A DNA stretch of 43,888 bases from Comamonadaceae bacterium (GCA_003599455.1 QZKF01000020.1:1-43888), one strand, 5' to 3'; positions 14,918 through 24,172 are shown, counted from the stretch's first letter. Translations and numbers: made by a program. Notes: a model not told the origin generated them from the sequence alone.

Positions 14918-15901
14918 ATGCCCCCTCCCATCGATCCCCGCGAACTGCTCACGCCCATGATGCGTGGCGTGCTCGACCGCATTGCGCGCGCCGGGCATGC
15001 ACCGCTGCATGCGCTGCCACCCGACCAGGCCAAGGCCGCCTACGAGGCGGGCGCGGGCGTGCTCGACATTCCACCGGTCCCGCTGGCCCGCGTGCAGGAC
15101 CTGCGCATCGTGGCGCGTGACGGCACGGCGCTGGCGGCCCGCCTGTTTGCGCCCGCGGCCGAGCACCCCTTGCCGGTGCTGCTGTTCTTCCACGGCGGCG
15201 GTTTCACCGTGGGCAGCGTGGCCAGCCACGAGCCGCTGTGCCGCCACCTCGCGCACCTGGCGCAGTGCGCCGTGGTGTCGGCGGACTACCGGCTCGCACC
15301 GCAGGCGAAATTTCCAACCGCGGTGGAAGACGCCTGGGACAGCCTGGTGTGGCTGCGCGAGCAGGCGGGCGGGCTCGGGCTGGACGGCACCCGCATCGCC
15401 GTGGGCGGCGACAGCGCGGGGGGCACGCTGGCGGCGGTCACGGCCATTGCCGCGCGCGACGCAGGCTGGCCGCTCGCGCTGCAGTTGCTGTTCTACCCGG
15501 GTTGCGCCGGTCACCAGGACACCGCCACCCACAAGAGCTTCGCGCAGGGTTTCCTGCTGGAGGAAGCGCACATCACCTATTTCTTTGATCACTACCTGCG
15601 CGGCAGCGCCGACCGCGACGACTGGCGCTTTGCCCCGCTCGATGGCGTGGACGAGAAGGGCCATGTGCGCGAACTCGACGAGGTCGCGCCGGCATGGATC
15701 GGCCTGGCCGAGTGCGACCCGCTGACCGACGAGGGCGTGATGTACGCCGACCGCCTGCGCCATGCCGGCGTGGCGGTGGACCTGGAAATCTACGCCGGCG
15801 TGGTCCACGGCTTCATCAACTTCGGTCGCGCCATTCCCGAGGCGATGACCGCCCACAACCACGCGGCCCGTGCGCTGCGCCATGCCTTTGGAGCCTCCTG
15901 A
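14918..15901 (+). CDS. Alpha/beta hydrolase esterase/lipase of the hormone-sensitive lipase (HSL) family
   Basis: A 327-aa cytoplasmic carboxylesterase. The oxyanion-hole motif HGGGF is followed by the nucleophile elbow GDSAGG. The acid lies in ECDPLTDEG and the catalytic His in VVHGF, all in the HSL-family order. DYRLAPQAKFPTAVED is also characteristic. The start at 14918 (MPPPIDPREL) is preferred; upstream in-frame sequence does not resemble protein. The gene is followed after one base by the thioesterase-acetyltransferase fusion, so the two are co-translated. Natural substrate unknown, probably a short-chain acyl ester. Confidence 0.9.
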   Translation: MPPPIDPRELLTPMMRGVLDRIARAGHAPLHALPPDQAKAAYEAGAGVLDIPPVPLARVQDLRIVARDGTALAARLFAPAAEHPLPVLLFFHGGGFTVGSVASHEPLCRHLAHLAQCAVVSADYRLAPQAKFPTAVEDAWDSLVWLREQAGGLGLDGTRIAVGGDSAGGTLAAVTAIAARDAGWPLALQLLFYPGCAGHQDTATHKSFAQGFLLEEAHITYFFDHYLRGSADRDDWRFAPLDGVDEKGHVRELDEVAPAWIGLAECDPLTDEGVMYADRLRHAGVAVDLEIYAGVVHGFINFGRAIPEAMTAHNHAARALRHAFGAS

Positions 15902-15902
15902 G

Positions 15903-16766
15903 ATGAGCCTGAAACGGTCCGACTTCCGCTTCTTTCACCGCCTGCGCGTGCGCTGGGCCGAGGTGGACATGCAGAAAATCGTGTTCAACGCCCACTACCT
16001 GATGTACTTCGATACCGCCGTCACCGACTACTGGCGCGCGCTGGCGCTGCCGTACCAGGAAACCATGGAGCAACTCGAAGGCGACCTCTATGTGGTCAAG
16101 GCCACGGTGGAGTTCCACGCCTCGGCGCGGGTGGACGACCAGATCGACGTGGCGATGAAGTGCAGCCGCGTGGGCACCTCGTCGCTCACCTTCACCGGCG
16201 CGATCTTCCGGGGCGACGAGCACCTCATCACCGGCGAGCTGATCTATGTGTTCGCCGACCCGGCAACGCAGACCTCGCGCCCGGTGCCCACTGCGTTGCG
16301 TGAGGCGCTCAACGGCTACGAGGCCGGTGAGGCCATGACCACCGTGCGCGTGGGGCCCTGGAGCGCGCTCGGTGCCGACGCGCAGCGCCTGCGCACGGCG
16401 GTGTTCGTGGAAGAACAGCGCATCCCCAAGGAACTCGAGTGGGACGAGGCCGACGCGGTCGCGGTGCATGCCGTGGCCTACAACCGCCTGGGCCGACCCG
16501 TGGCCACGGGCCGCATGCTGCCGCACGAACCGGGTGTGGCCCGCATCGGGCGCATGGCGGTGGAGCGCCCGCTGCGCGGCGGGCGCCTGGGACGCGATGT
16601 GCTGCACGCGCTCATGGACGCGGCGCGCGCGCGCGGCGACACCGAGGTGATGCTGCATGCCCAGCACAGCGCCGAAGGCTTTTATGCGCGCCTGGGCTAC
16701 GAGCGCCGGGGACCCGCCTTTGAAGAAGCGGGCATTGCGCACCAGGAAATGGTGGCCAGGCTCTAG
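15903..16766 (+). CDS. Fusion of a YbgC/FadM-type hot-dog thioesterase with an ElaA-like GNAT acetyltransferase
   Basis: A 287-aa two-domain protein. Residues 1-140 are a 4HBT hot-dog thioesterase: RVRWAEVDMQKIVFNAHYLMYFD carries the catalytic Asp/His neighbourhood, shown here as WAEVDMQ and NAHYLMYFD. Residues 145-287 are a GNAT domain of ElaA type, with TAVFVEEQRIP, the acetyl-CoA loop region RIGRMAVERPLRGGRLGRDVL, and FYARLGYERRG. An in-frame ATG at 16335 (Met145) stands exactly at the junction, with GAGG a few bases earlier, so a separate GNAT product is conceivable. Each half equals a normal stand-alone protein. It is coupled to the esterase gene. Thioesterase and N-acetyltransferase roles are family knowledge; the joint substrate is unknown. 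Confidence 0.85.
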   Translation: MSLKRSDFRFFHRLRVRWAEVDMQKIVFNAHYLMYFDTAVTDYWRALALPYQETMEQLEGDLYVVKATVEFHASARVDDQIDVAMKCSRVGTSSLTFTGAIFRGDEHLITGELIYVFADPATQTSRPVPTALREALNGYEAGEAMTTVRVGPWSALGADAQRLRTAVFVEEQRIPKELEWDEADAVAVHAVAYNRLGRPVATGRMLPHEPGVARIGRMAVERPLRGGRLGRDVLHALMDAARARGDTEVMLHAQHSAEGFYARLGYERRGPAFEEAGIAHQEMVARL

Positions 16767-16773
16767 GGCCTGT

Positions 16774-17616
16774 TCACCAGACCAGCGTTTCACGCTGGTG
16801 GCGCGCCGGGTCCAGGCGCGCCACATCCCCGTGGTCGTGCGTCCACTCGTCCACCTGCACGTCCCAGCCGGCCGCGGCCGGCCGTGCGCTCACCACCAGG
16901 CTGCTGCGCGTGCCATAGCCGCGCTCGGCCATCCGCACGAAGGGGCTGGACAACGCCCGCTCCATGTCGTCGGGCACGCCGGTGTGCGGCAGTTCGAGCG
17001 CGGGAGCCGGGGCGCTGTCGGTCAGGGCCCGCGCCAGCGGCTGCAGCCAGTCGCGGGTGCCATCGGGTGCATGCGCGCGGGACAGTGAATCGCCCAGCGC
17101 CTGTTTGAGGCGCAAGGTCTTGGGCCAGGGTGTGTCCAGGCTGGCATTGGACAGGCCGTACACGCCGGCGCCCAGCGCGCGGCGGTGCAGCGACGGCGGG
17201 CGCTGCTCGTGTGGCGCCTCGGGATCGCGGTTGCCCAGCCAGCTCCAGCGGGCGCGATGGAAGTCGCCCACCACCAGATTGAAGCCGCCGTAGGCCGACG
17301 GGTCGATGCCGGCGGCCAACCGGTCTTCATCGACATCACCCTGCAGCCAGCGCGTGACGAGTTCACCCCGGCTGCGCGGACCGGGACCGGCCTGGGTCTG
17401 GCGCACGTTGGTGAGCATGGCCACGCGGCCTTGCGGGCTCAGGCCGAGCCAGGTGCCGCCGTCGCGCAGGTCGCGCCCGGCCACGATCGAGGTGCCGTCG
17501 GCCAGCGTCCAGCGGTGCAGGGCGGCGGTGGGACGGTCCAGGAATTCGTCGCGGTTGGCTGCGATCAGCAGCGGGCAGGCCGGATCGGCGTGCAGGGCGA
17601 AGGCGATCAGGCACAT
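16774..17616 (-). CDS. NRDE-family protein (TANGO2-like)
   Basis: A 280-aa protein beginning MCLIAFAL with Cys2, followed by LLIAANRDEFLDRPT, the NRDE motif that names the family, and GGTWLGLSPQGRVAMLTNVR. The catalytic-looking Cys near the N-terminus suggests an Ntn-like fold. The eukaryotic relative TANGO2 has been linked to haem and lipid handling, but the bacterial role is not settled. It follows ygfZ by 18 nt on the same strand and is probably co-transcribed. It converges on the thioesterase-GNAT gene with only 7 nt between stops. Confidence 0.88.
   Translation of the reverse strand: MCLIAFALHADPACPLLIAANRDEFLDRPTAALHRWTLADGTSIVAGRDLRDGGTWLGLSPQGRVAMLTNVRQTQAGPGPRSRGELVTRWLQGDVDEDRLAAGIDPSAYGGFNLVVGDFHRARWSWLGNRDPEAPHEQRPPSLHRRALGAGVYGLSNASLDTPWPKTLRLKQALGDSLSRAHAPDGTRDWLQPLARALTDSAPAPALELPHTGVPDDMERALSSPFVRMAERGYGTRSSLVVSARPAAAGWDVQVDEWTHDHGDVARLDPARHQRETLVW
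16781..16799 (+). terminator. Hairpin at the convergent stops of the thioesterase-GNAT and NRDE genes
   Basis: ACCAGCG and CGCTGGT form a perfect 7-bp stem with loop TTTCA, 14 nt after the plus-strand stop at 16766 and inside the last codons of the NRDE gene. No T-run follows. It may attenuate transcription of the plus-strand operon. Confidence 0.3.
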
Positions 17617-17634
17617 GGCGCGCGGCCGCAGCGT

Positions 17635-18579
17635 TCAGATGTCGTCGAGCAAGGGATAGGGCAGGGGCAGCAGGGTGAGCGCGGGGCTGTCGACCTTGCC
17701 CGCGTGCAGGTGGCCCTGCGTGGTCGCGCTGGTCTGCAGGGACACGATGGCGTCGAAGCCGCCCGCGGGATGGGCCGCGGCCTGCACCACCGTGCCACAG
17801 GGCTGCTCGGCGTCGCTGTCGTGGAACACGTCCTGTCCGGCGGTCATGGCGGCGTCGCCGTGCACCAGAAAGGCGCGGCGCTTGAGCGTGCCGCGGAACT
17901 GGCTGCGCGCCACCACTTCCTGACCGGGGTAACAGCCCTTCTTGAAGCTCACGCCACCAACCGACTCGTAGTTCAGCATCTGCGGCACGAAGGCCTCGAA
18001 CACCGGCTGCGAGAGCGTGGCCACGCCGCTGCGCACGTCGAGCCATTGCCACAGCGGGTCGGCCACGGGGTCACCGGCGGGCGCATCTGCCTCCACCGGC
18101 GCGACCCACAGCGCGCGGGCCAGACCCTCGGCCGGGTACAGGCGAACCACGCTGGCCGGGCCATCGCGCCACTGGCTCCAGGGCGCGGTCGGCAGGGCCG
18201 CGGGAACGGCATCGCCGACCAGCCCGAACAGCGCAAACGCCTCGCTCACATCGCTCAGCTTCGCCTTGGCGCGCAGCACGAACATCGACAGGCGCTTGAG
18301 CGTGGCGGGCAGCAGGTCGCGGCTGCAGACCAGCAGGATCTCGCCATGATCACGCTTGAAACCCACGAAGCTGGCCTGCATGCGGCCCTTGGCCGAGCAG
18401 AACGCGGCGAGCCGCGCTTCGGACAGGCCGAGCAGGGCGAAGTCCTGCGTGAGCTGGCCCTGCAGGAATGCCGCGGCATCGTCCCCCTCGACACGGATCA
18501 CGCCCAGATGGGACAGGCGAGTCACGCCGTTCGCTGCAAGGCCGGGGGCGGGGATGGTCGGGGTCGCTGGGGTGCTCAT
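17635..18579 (-). CDS. ygfZ: Folate-binding iron-sulphur cluster assembly protein YgfZ
   Basis: A 314-aa GcvT-like protein. The decisive motif is KGCYPGQE followed by VVARSQFRG, the conserved YgfZ cysteine signature. The N-terminal part has FLQGQLTQDF and FCSAKGRM typical of the folate-binding domain. It supports maturation or repair of iron-sulphur proteins. The start at 18579 (MSTPATP) is chosen over an ATG 48 nt upstream because the sequence between is not conserved-looking. It is divergent from mltG, the usual arrangement in Burkholderiales, and precedes the NRDE gene. Confidence 0.92.
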   Translation of the reverse strand: MSTPATPTIPAPGLAANGVTRLSHLGVIRVEGDDAAAFLQGQLTQDFALLGLSEARLAAFCSAKGRMQASFVGFKRDHGEILLVCSRDLLPATLKRLSMFVLRAKAKLSDVSEAFALFGLVGDAVPAALPTAPWSQWRDGPASVVRLYPAEGLARALWVAPVEADAPAGDPVADPLWQWLDVRSGVATLSQPVFEAFVPQMLNYESVGGVSFKKGCYPGQEVVARSQFRGTLKRRAFLVHGDAAMTAGQDVFHDSDAEQPCGTVVQAAAHPAGGFDAIVSLQTSATTQGHLHAGKVDSPALTLLPLPYPLLDDI

Positions 18580-18723
18580 GGCGGGGACATCTCGATGAAA
18601 GGCGGCTGGCGGCTGGCCAATGGACAAACAGGCACTCTGCGCAGGCAGAGGCGTCGATTATCATGGCCGGCCCGGTTCTCCGCCGCCCCGATCTGCCTTG
18701 TCCCTGCTGAGTCCAAGCCCGTG

Positions 18724-19731
18724 ATGCGTCTGCTCAAACTGCTGGTGGTTTTTCCGCTCCTGCTCGCGATGGTGGCCGCTGTTGCGGGCATGTGGTGGCT
18801 GCAGCAGCCCCTGCCCCTGGCGGAGGGCACGTCGGAGCAAAAACCACTCAGCGTCAACATCGCGCCCGGGTCGTCGGCCCAGTCGGTGGCCGATACGCTG
18901 ACGGCGTCGGGCGTGAACACGCCCTCGGTGCTGTTGTACGCGTGGTTCCGCTTTTCCGGCCAGGCGCGCGACATCAAGGCCGGCATGTACGAGTTCGCGC
19001 CGGGCGTCACCCCGCGCACGCTGCTCTCCAAGCTGGTGCGTGGCGAGCAGGCACTGCGCAGCGTCACCCTGCTCGAGGGCTGGAACGTGCGCCAGGTGTT
19101 GCAGGCCGTGCGCAGCGCGCCCGACCTCACCCAGGACATCGAGGGCCTGAGCCAGGACGACATCATGGCGCTGATCGGCTACCCCGGCCGGCACCCCGAG
19201 GGCCGCTTCTTCCCCGACACCTACCGTGTGGTCGCGCGCGCGCCGGCCTCGAGCGTGCTGAAGCAGGCGGCGCAGGCCATGGAGCAGCGACTGGCCCAGG
19301 CCTGGGCCCAGCGCGACAGCGCCTCGCCGCTGCGCACGCCGGACGAAGCGCTGGTGCTGGCCAGCATCATCGAGAAGGAAACCGGGCTGGAGAGCGACCG
19401 CCGGCGCATCGGTGGCGTGTTTTCCAACCGGCTGCGCATCGGCATGCGGCTGCAGACCGACCCGTCGGTGATCTACGGACTGGGCGAGGGATTCGACGGC
19501 AACCTGCGGCGCGACGACCTGCAAACCGATACCGCCTACAACACCTACACCCGCGCCGGCCTGCCACCGACACCGATCGCCATGCCCGGCTCGGCGTCGC
19601 TGTTCGCGGCGGTACAGCCCGCACAGACCAACTCGATCTACTTCGTGGCGCGCGGCGACGGCTCCAGCCAGTTCAGCGCCACCTTGGAAGAGCACAATGC
19701 GGCGGTGCAGCGCTACATCCTGCGCCGCTGA
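18724..19731 (+). CDS. mltG: Endolytic peptidoglycan transglycosylase MltG
   Basis: A 335-aa YceG-family inner-membrane lytic transglycosylase that cuts nascent glycan strands and so limits strand length. A single N-terminal membrane anchor ([20 protein letters not shown]) precedes a LysM-like region and the catalytic domain with [18 protein letters not shown] (catalytic Glu), and [10 protein letters not shown]. The end of the domain is marked by PTPIAMPG. The reading frame stays open for over 500 codons upstream, but that part is antisense to ygfZ and the NRDE gene. Start ATG at 18724; a GTG directly before it is an alternative. It is followed by tmk after 23 nt. Confidence 0.94.
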   Translation: MRLLKLLVVFPLLLAMVAAVAGMWWLQQPLPLAEGTSEQKPLSVNIAPGSSAQSVADTLTASGVNTPSVLLYAWFRFSGQARDIKAGMYEFAPGVTPRTLLSKLVRGEQALRSVTLLEGWNVRQVLQAVRSAPDLTQDIEGLSQDDIMALIGYPGRHPEGRFFPDTYRVVARAPASSVLKQAAQAMEQRLAQAWAQRDSASPLRTPDEALVLASIIEKETGLESDRRRIGGVFSNRLRIGMRLQTDPSVIYGLGEGFDGNLRRDDLQTDTAYNTYTRAGLPPTPIAMPGSASLFAAVQPAQTNSIYFVARGDGSSQFSATLEEHNAAVQRYILRR

Positions 19732-19754
19732 AACTGCCCATCCGATCCCCGCAC

Positions 19755-20414
19755 ATGCCCCTGGCCGGACTCTTCATCACCTTCGAAGGCATCGACGGCG
19801 CGGGCAAATCCACCCACATTGCCGGCCTGGCCGACGCCTTTCGTGCAGCGGGCCGCGCCGTGACCCTCACGCGCGAGCCAGGCGGTACACCGTTGGCCGA
19901 GAAGCTGCGCGACCTTGTGCTGAACGACCCCATGGACCCGCTGTGCGAGGCGCTGCTGATGTTTGCCGCGCGCCGCGACCACCTGCAGCAGGTGATCGAG
20001 CCCGCCCTGGCGCGGGGCGACGTGGTGCTGTGCGACCGCTTCACCGACGCGACCTTTGCCTACCAGGGCAGTGGCCGGGGTTTTGATCTCGACGTGTTGC
20101 GCCAGCTGGAGCGCTGGGTGCAGGCCCTGCCCGACAGCGACCGGTTGCGCCAGCCCGACCTGACGGTGTGGTTCGACCTGCCGCCCGCCGTGGCGGCACA
20201 GCGCCTCGCCACGGCGCGCGTGCCCGACCGCTTCGAGTCACAACCCCTGGCTTTCTTCGAGCGCGTGGCGGCCGGCTACGCGCAACGCCTGAACGAATCG
20301 CCCGACCGCTTTGCCCGCATCGCCTCCGACCAGACCAAGGAAGCGGTCTGGAGCCAGGTGCGCCTGGCGTTCGAGCAGCGCGGCTGGCTGGCCAGCGCCG
20401 AGGTCCGCGCATGA
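19755..20414 (+). CDS. tmk: Thymidylate kinase
   Basis: A 219-aa dTMP kinase. The P-loop is [11 protein letters not shown], the [14 protein letters not shown] segment contacts substrate, [14 protein letters not shown] contains the DRF motif, and VPDRFES lies in the lid region. It converts dTMP to dTDP for DNA synthesis. It sits in the conserved order mltG-tmk-holB. Its TGA overlaps the ATG of holB (ATGA), implying translational coupling. Confidence 0.96.
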   Translation: MPLAGLFITFEGIDGAGKSTHIAGLADAFRAAGRAVTLTREPGGTPLAEKLRDLVLNDPMDPLCEALLMFAARRDHLQQVIEPALARGDVVLCDRFTDATFAYQGSGRGFDLDVLRQLERWVQALPDSDRLRQPDLTVWFDLPPAVAAQRLATARVPDRFESQPLAFFERVAAGYAQRLNESPDRFARIASDQTKEAVWSQVRLAFEQRGWLASAEVRA

Positions 20415-21439
20415 ACCCGCCGCTCGCGCCCTGGTTGCAACAGCAGTTGCGCAGCCTGCTGGCCCAGCGCGGCCATGCGCTGCTGCTGTCGGGCCCCTCG
20501 GGTCTGGGCCAGTACGACCTGGCGCTGGCGCTGGCTCGCGCCTGGCTGTGCGAGCAACCCACGCCCGATGGTGCCTGCGGCGCCTGCGGCAGCTGCCACG
20601 CGATCGACGTGCGCACCCATGCCGACCTCTGCGTGCTGATGCCCGAGACGCTCAGCCTCGAACTCGGCTGGCCGCTGGACGAGGGCGCGCAGAAGGAGAT
20701 TGACGACAAGAAGCGCAAGGCCAGCAAGCTGATCCGGGTGGAGGCCGCGCGCGAGGCAGTGGGCTTCACCCAGTTCACCCGCTCGCGTGGCCGCACCAAG
20801 GTGATCCTGGTGCACCCGGCCGAGCGCATGAACATCGAATCGGCCAACACATTGCTCAAGACCCTGGAGGAACCGGTGGGCGAGGTGCGTTTCGTGCTCG
20901 CCACCGAGGCCGCGCACCAGCTGCTGCCCACGATCCGCAGCCGCTGCCAGACCCATGCCATGGTCTGGCCGGCCGAGGCCGATGCGCTGGACTGGCTGGT
21001 GCAGCAGGCCCCCGCGGGCAGCAAAGCGGCAAGCCGCGACCAGGCCGGTGTGTGGCTGCAGGCCGCAGGCGGCCGGCCCGACGATGCACTGGCCTGGGCC
21101 GCCACCGGCCTGCAGGGCGCTACCTGGGCGCAGTTGCCGCAGGCGCTGGCCCGGGGCGACTGGGGCACCCTGGCCGGCTGGCCGCCAGCGCAGCAACTCG
21201 CGGTGCTGCAGAAGCTGTGCCACGACCTCATGGCCCGCGCCGCCGGTGCGCCAGCCCGGTTTTTCCCCACCGAGCAGCTTCCGCCCGCGCCACGCTGGGG
21301 CGCGTTGGCCCAGTGGTCGCGCGAACTGATGAGCGCCGCGCGCTCGGTGGAACACCCCTACAACGCGGGCCTGATGCAGGAAGCCTGGGCAGCGCGCACG
21401 CGGCAGGTGCTGGGCAGCGGAGCGGGGCGGGGCGCCTGA
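20411..21439 (+). CDS. holB: DNA polymerase III subunit delta'
   Basis: A 342-aa clamp-loader subunit. Four cysteines in [13 protein letters not shown] form the zinc-binding module. [12 protein letters not shown] and [18 protein letters not shown] carry the SRC motif typical of delta'. The P-loop position reads [11 protein letters not shown], with Gln-Tyr in place of Lys-Thr/Ser; delta' is known not to hydrolyse ATP, so this is expected. An insertion ([18 protein letters not shown]) is common in betaproteobacterial homologues as far as I recall. Overlaps tmk by 4 nt. Confidence 0.94.
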   Translation: MNPPLAPWLQQQLRSLLAQRGHALLLSGPSGLGQYDLALALARAWLCEQPTPDGACGACGSCHAIDVRTHADLCVLMPETLSLELGWPLDEGAQKEIDDKKRKASKLIRVEAAREAVGFTQFTRSRGRTKVILVHPAERMNIESANTLLKTLEEPVGEVRFVLATEAAHQLLPTIRSRCQTHAMVWPAEADALDWLVQQAPAGSKAASRDQAGVWLQAAGGRPDDALAWAATGLQGATWAQLPQALARGDWGTLAGWPPAQQLAVLQKLCHDLMARAAGAPARFFPTEQLPPAPRWGALAQWSRELMSAARSVEHPYNAGLMQEAWAARTRQVLGSGAGRGA

Positions 21440-21571
21440 AGCCATGGCAACCCGGCGCGCACGAGAACCCCGCGAAACGCCGATTTGTCACGGAAACCCG
21501 CGGGTATTGCGGGCTTGGCATGGCCGTAAAGGCCACCGCCGGGCAGGCTATTGCCGCTAAACTTGGCCTTC

Positions 21572-21943
21572 ATGAGCACCAACCCCTCTCCATCGGCCGC
21601 CACGGCGCGGCCGAGCGTGATCCAGCTCTCCATCAAGGAGAAGGCGGCCTTGTATGCCGCCTACATCCCCTTGTTCGCCGACGGCGGCATCTTCATCCCC
21701 TCGTCGCGCGAGTACCGCCTGGGCGATGACGTGTACGTGCTGCTCAGCCTGCCCGACGATCCTCAACGCTACCCGGTGGCGGGCAAGGTGGCCTGGGTCA
21801 CACCGGCCAAGGCCCAGGGCGCACGCACCCAGGGTGTGGGCATCCGGTTTCCGGCCGATGAAAAGTCGCGCCAGCTCAAGCTCAAGATCGAGGAAATCCT
21901 GGGCTCGAACCTGGGATCCGACCGCGCCACCCAGACACTCTGA
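21572..21943 (+). CDS. pilZ: PilZ-domain protein, type IV pilus PilZ type
   Basis: A 123-aa protein with a single PilZ beta-barrel: SIKEKAALYAAYIPLFADGGIFIP, shown by ADGGIFIP, then LGDDVYVLLSLPDD, VAGKVAWVTP and GVGIRF. The RxxxR and D/NxSxxG motifs that bind cyclic-di-GMP are missing, as in the true pilus-assembly PilZ proteins that work through protein contacts. The position between holB and tatD is the conserved one. Start ATG at 21572 (MSTNPS). A terminator follows at 21957-21999. Confidence 0.9.
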   Translation: MSTNPSPSAATARPSVIQLSIKEKAALYAAYIPLFADGGIFIPSSREYRLGDDVYVLLSLPDDPQRYPVAGKVAWVTPAKAQGARTQGVGIRFPADEKSRQLKLKIEEILGSNLGSDRATQTL

Positions 21944-21956
21944 TCTCCCGGTCTCC

Positions 21957-21999
21957 CAAAAGCCGATGCGGCGCACAATGCGGTGCCCATCGGCTTTTT
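21957..21999 (+). terminator. Rho-independent terminator after pilZ
   Basis: AAAGCCGATG at 21959-21968 pairs with CATCGGCTTT at 21988-21997, and the right arm runs into a T-tract ending at 21999. The loop (19 nt) can form an additional small stem. It lies 14 nt after the pilZ stop and ends about 25 nt before the tatD start, so tatD may depend on read-through or its own promoter. Confidence 0.7.
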
Positions 22000-22023
22000 C
22001 CATGCCGACGCCCCTTCTTCCGT

Positions 22024-22866
22024 ATGTTTACCGACTCCCATTGCCACCTGAGCTTTCCCGAACTGCGCGCCCAGTTGCCCGATATCCTGCAAGCCATGTC
22101 GCAGGCTCAGGTCGAGCGTGCGCTGTGCATCTGCACCACGCTGGAAGAATTCGAGGACGTCTACAGTCTGGCGCATGACCACGACCACCTCTGGGCCACC
22201 GTCGGTGTACACCCGGACAACGAGGGCATCCGCGAACCCACGCTCGACGACCTGTTGAAGGGCGCGGCGAGGCCGAAGGTGGTGGGCATTGGCGAGACCG
22301 GGCTCGACTACTACCGGCTGGGCGAGCGCACGGTGGCCGACATGGCATGGCAGCGCGAACGCTTCAGAACCCACATCAGGGCCGCACGCCAGACCGCGCT
22401 GCCGCTGGTGATCCACACCCGCAGCGCTTCCGACGACACACTGGCGATCTTGCGCGAGGAGGGTGGTTTTGGCTCGGTGCCCGGCGCAGACCTGCCGCTG
22501 GCCACAGGCGTCTTCCACTGTTTCACCGAGAGCATGGCGGTGGCCCGAGCCGCGCTGGACCTGGGCTTCTTCATCTCGTTTTCCGGCATCCTGACGTTTC
22601 GCAATGCCGCCGACCTGCGCGAAGTGGCCGCCTTTGTGCCGCTGGAACGCACCCTGATCGAAACCGACAGCCCCTACCTCGCTCCGATGCCGCACCGCGG
22701 CAAGACCAATTCACCCGCCTATGTGCCCTGGGTGGCGAAACAGGTGGCCGGGATCAAAGGCCTGACCGTCGAGGCCGTGGCCGAGGCCACCAGCCGCAAT
22801 TTCGAGCACCTGTTCAGCCGGGTAACGCCAGCCTGCAAAGCTGACAACACCCAAGGTAAAACATGA
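22024..22866 (+). CDS. tatD: TatD-family metal-dependent deoxyribonuclease
   Basis: A 280-aa TIM-barrel amidohydrolase-like nuclease. Metal ligands are visible in order: TDSHCHLSF (His-x-His), GETGLDYY (Glu), IHTRSA (His), FHCFTES (His) and ETDSPYLAP (Asp). TatD proteins have 3'-5' exonuclease/DNase activity in DNA repair or quality control; the substrate of this member is not known. Its TGA overlaps the start of the ankyrin-repeat gene (ATGA), so the two are translationally coupled. Confidence 0.93.
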   Translation: MFTDSHCHLSFPELRAQLPDILQAMSQAQVERALCICTTLEEFEDVYSLAHDHDHLWATVGVHPDNEGIREPTLDDLLKGAARPKVVGIGETGLDYYRLGERTVADMAWQRERFRTHIRAARQTALPLVIHTRSASDDTLAILREEGGFGSVPGADLPLATGVFHCFTESMAVARAALDLGFFISFSGILTFRNAADLREVAAFVPLERTLIETDSPYLAPMPHRGKTNSPAYVPWVAKQVAGIKGLTVEAVAEATSRNFEHLFSRVTPACKADNTQGKT

Positions 22867-23543
22867 GAATCATGAAAAAGTACATTATTTTTAAACTGTT
22901 ATTTGCGGTTTTTATGATGCCGAGCCTGGTGCTGCACGCCAGCTCTTTCGACGACTTTTTCATCGCGGTCAAACAGGACAATGTGGCCGCGATACGCCAA
23001 CTCGCGCAGCGCGGCTTCGACCTGAACACGCGCAACACCGAGGGCGAACACGCGCTGTTCCTGTCCATCCGCGACGACGCGCCGGCGGTCACCAGCTACC
23101 TGCTGGGACAAGAGAAGGTGGATGTGGAGGCTCGCACGGCCAAAGGTGAGAGCCCGCTGATGATGGCCGCGATCAAGGGCAAGCTCGATCTGGCCCGCCG
23201 GTTGATTGCGCGCCAGGCCGAGGTCAACAAGCCGGGCTGGGCGCCGCTGCACTACGCCGCCACCTACGCCGGCGACACCAGCCCCGCCATGGTGCGCCTG
23301 CTGCTGGAGCACCACGCCTACATCGACGCCGAGTCCCCCAACGGCACCACGCCCTTGATGATGGCGGCGCACTACGGCAGCCCGGGCGTGGTCAAGCTGT
23401 TGCTGGAAGAGGGCGCCGACCCGCTGATCAGGAACCAGCAGGGCTTGACCGCCATCGACTTCGCGCACCGGGCCCAGCGCGCCGCTTCGGCGGACATCAT
23501 TGCGGCCTTTGTGCGCGCCCGGCAGCCCCAGGGCAAATGGTGA
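22863..23543 (+). CDS. Exported ankyrin-repeat protein
   Basis: A 226-aa protein with a signal peptide (KKYIIFKLLFAVFMMPSLV, cleavage near LHASS) and about five ankyrin repeats, seen in LNTRNTEGEHALFLSI, ARTAKGESPLMMAAIKGKLD, GWAPLHYAATY, NGTTPLMMAAHYG and NQQGLTAIDFA. It is likely periplasmic and a protein-binding scaffold; no enzymatic domain is present. The gene overlaps tatD by 4 nt; an in-frame ATG 9 nt later (MKKY) could be the real start. The first 60 bases are far richer in A+T than the surroundings, which may aid translation initiation or reflect a separate origin. Confidence 0.88.
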   Translation: MRIMKKYIIFKLLFAVFMMPSLVLHASSFDDFFIAVKQDNVAAIRQLAQRGFDLNTRNTEGEHALFLSIRDDAPAVTSYLLGQEKVDVEARTAKGESPLMMAAIKGKLDLARRLIARQAEVNKPGWAPLHYAATYAGDTSPAMVRLLLEHHAYIDAESPNGTTPLMMAAHYGSPGVVKLLLEEGADPLIRNQQGLTAIDFAHRAQRAASADIIAAFVRARQPQGKW

Positions 23544-23667
23544 ACGCCGGCGCGATGACGACCTGAAAGGCAATGTCCGCATCGGGTCAAAGTAGGTGTA
23601 ACCCACATGCGCCAAAAGGCCAAGCCGCAGCACAATCGCCCGCATACCCACAATTTGAGGAGACGCC

Positions 23668-24156
23668 GTGAAACTGGCAAGTCAGAAGGACTTTTTCTCT
23701 GGACTCATGTTCACCGTCGTCGGCATATCGTTTGCCGTCGGCGCAACCAGCTTCACCGTTGGAAGTGCAGCCCGCATGGGGCCTGGCTACTTCCCGCTGT
23801 TGCTCGGGGTCCTGCTCACCATCCTGGGCATCCTCATCGCAGGCCAGTCCTTCCGCAGCAAGTCGCCCGACGGCGACCCGATCGGCCGCTTCGCCTGGCG
23901 CCCGCTGGGTTTCATCATCGGCGCCAACGTGGTGTTCGGCATCCTGCTCGTGGGCCTGCCTTCGCTGGGCATTCCGGCCATGGGCCTGATTGTGGGAATC
24001 TACGCGCTGGTGCTCATTGCGGGCTTCGCGCGGCCCAACTGCAGCGTCAAGGAGTCGCTGATCCTGGCGTCCATCCTGGCCGTGGGCAGCTACGGCGCCT
24101 TTGTATATGCATTGAAGTTGCAGTTCCCGGTGTGGCCTGCTTTCCTGACCGCCTGA
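23668..24156 (+). CDS. tctB: Tripartite tricarboxylate transporter small membrane subunit TctB
   Basis: A 162-aa protein with four predicted membrane segments (FFSGLMFTVVGISFAVGA, YFPLLLGVLLTILGILIAG, LGFIIGANVVFGILLVGL, and ILASILAVGSYGAFVYAL). The GxxxRMGPGYFP segment is a TctB hallmark, seen here as ARMGPGYFP. Translation starts at a GTG, with GAGGAGA 5-11 nt before it. With TctA it makes the membrane part of a TTT-family secondary transporter for citrate, tricarballylate or other carboxylates. No TctC binding protein is encoded next to it. Confidence 0.92.
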   Translation: MKLASQKDFFSGLMFTVVGISFAVGATSFTVGSAARMGPGYFPLLLGVLLTILGILIAGQSFRSKSPDGDPIGRFAWRPLGFIIGANVVFGILLVGLPSLGIPAMGLIVGIYALVLIAGFARPNCSVKESLILASILAVGSYGAFVYALKLQFPVWPAFLTA

Positions 24157-24172
24157 ACCGGAGACGCAATCC

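Noticed and set aside
17185..18720. A 500-codon in-frame upstream extension of MltG
   Set aside because: It runs antisense through the NRDE and ygfZ genes and has low-complexity composition. The real MltG begins with its membrane anchor at 18724.
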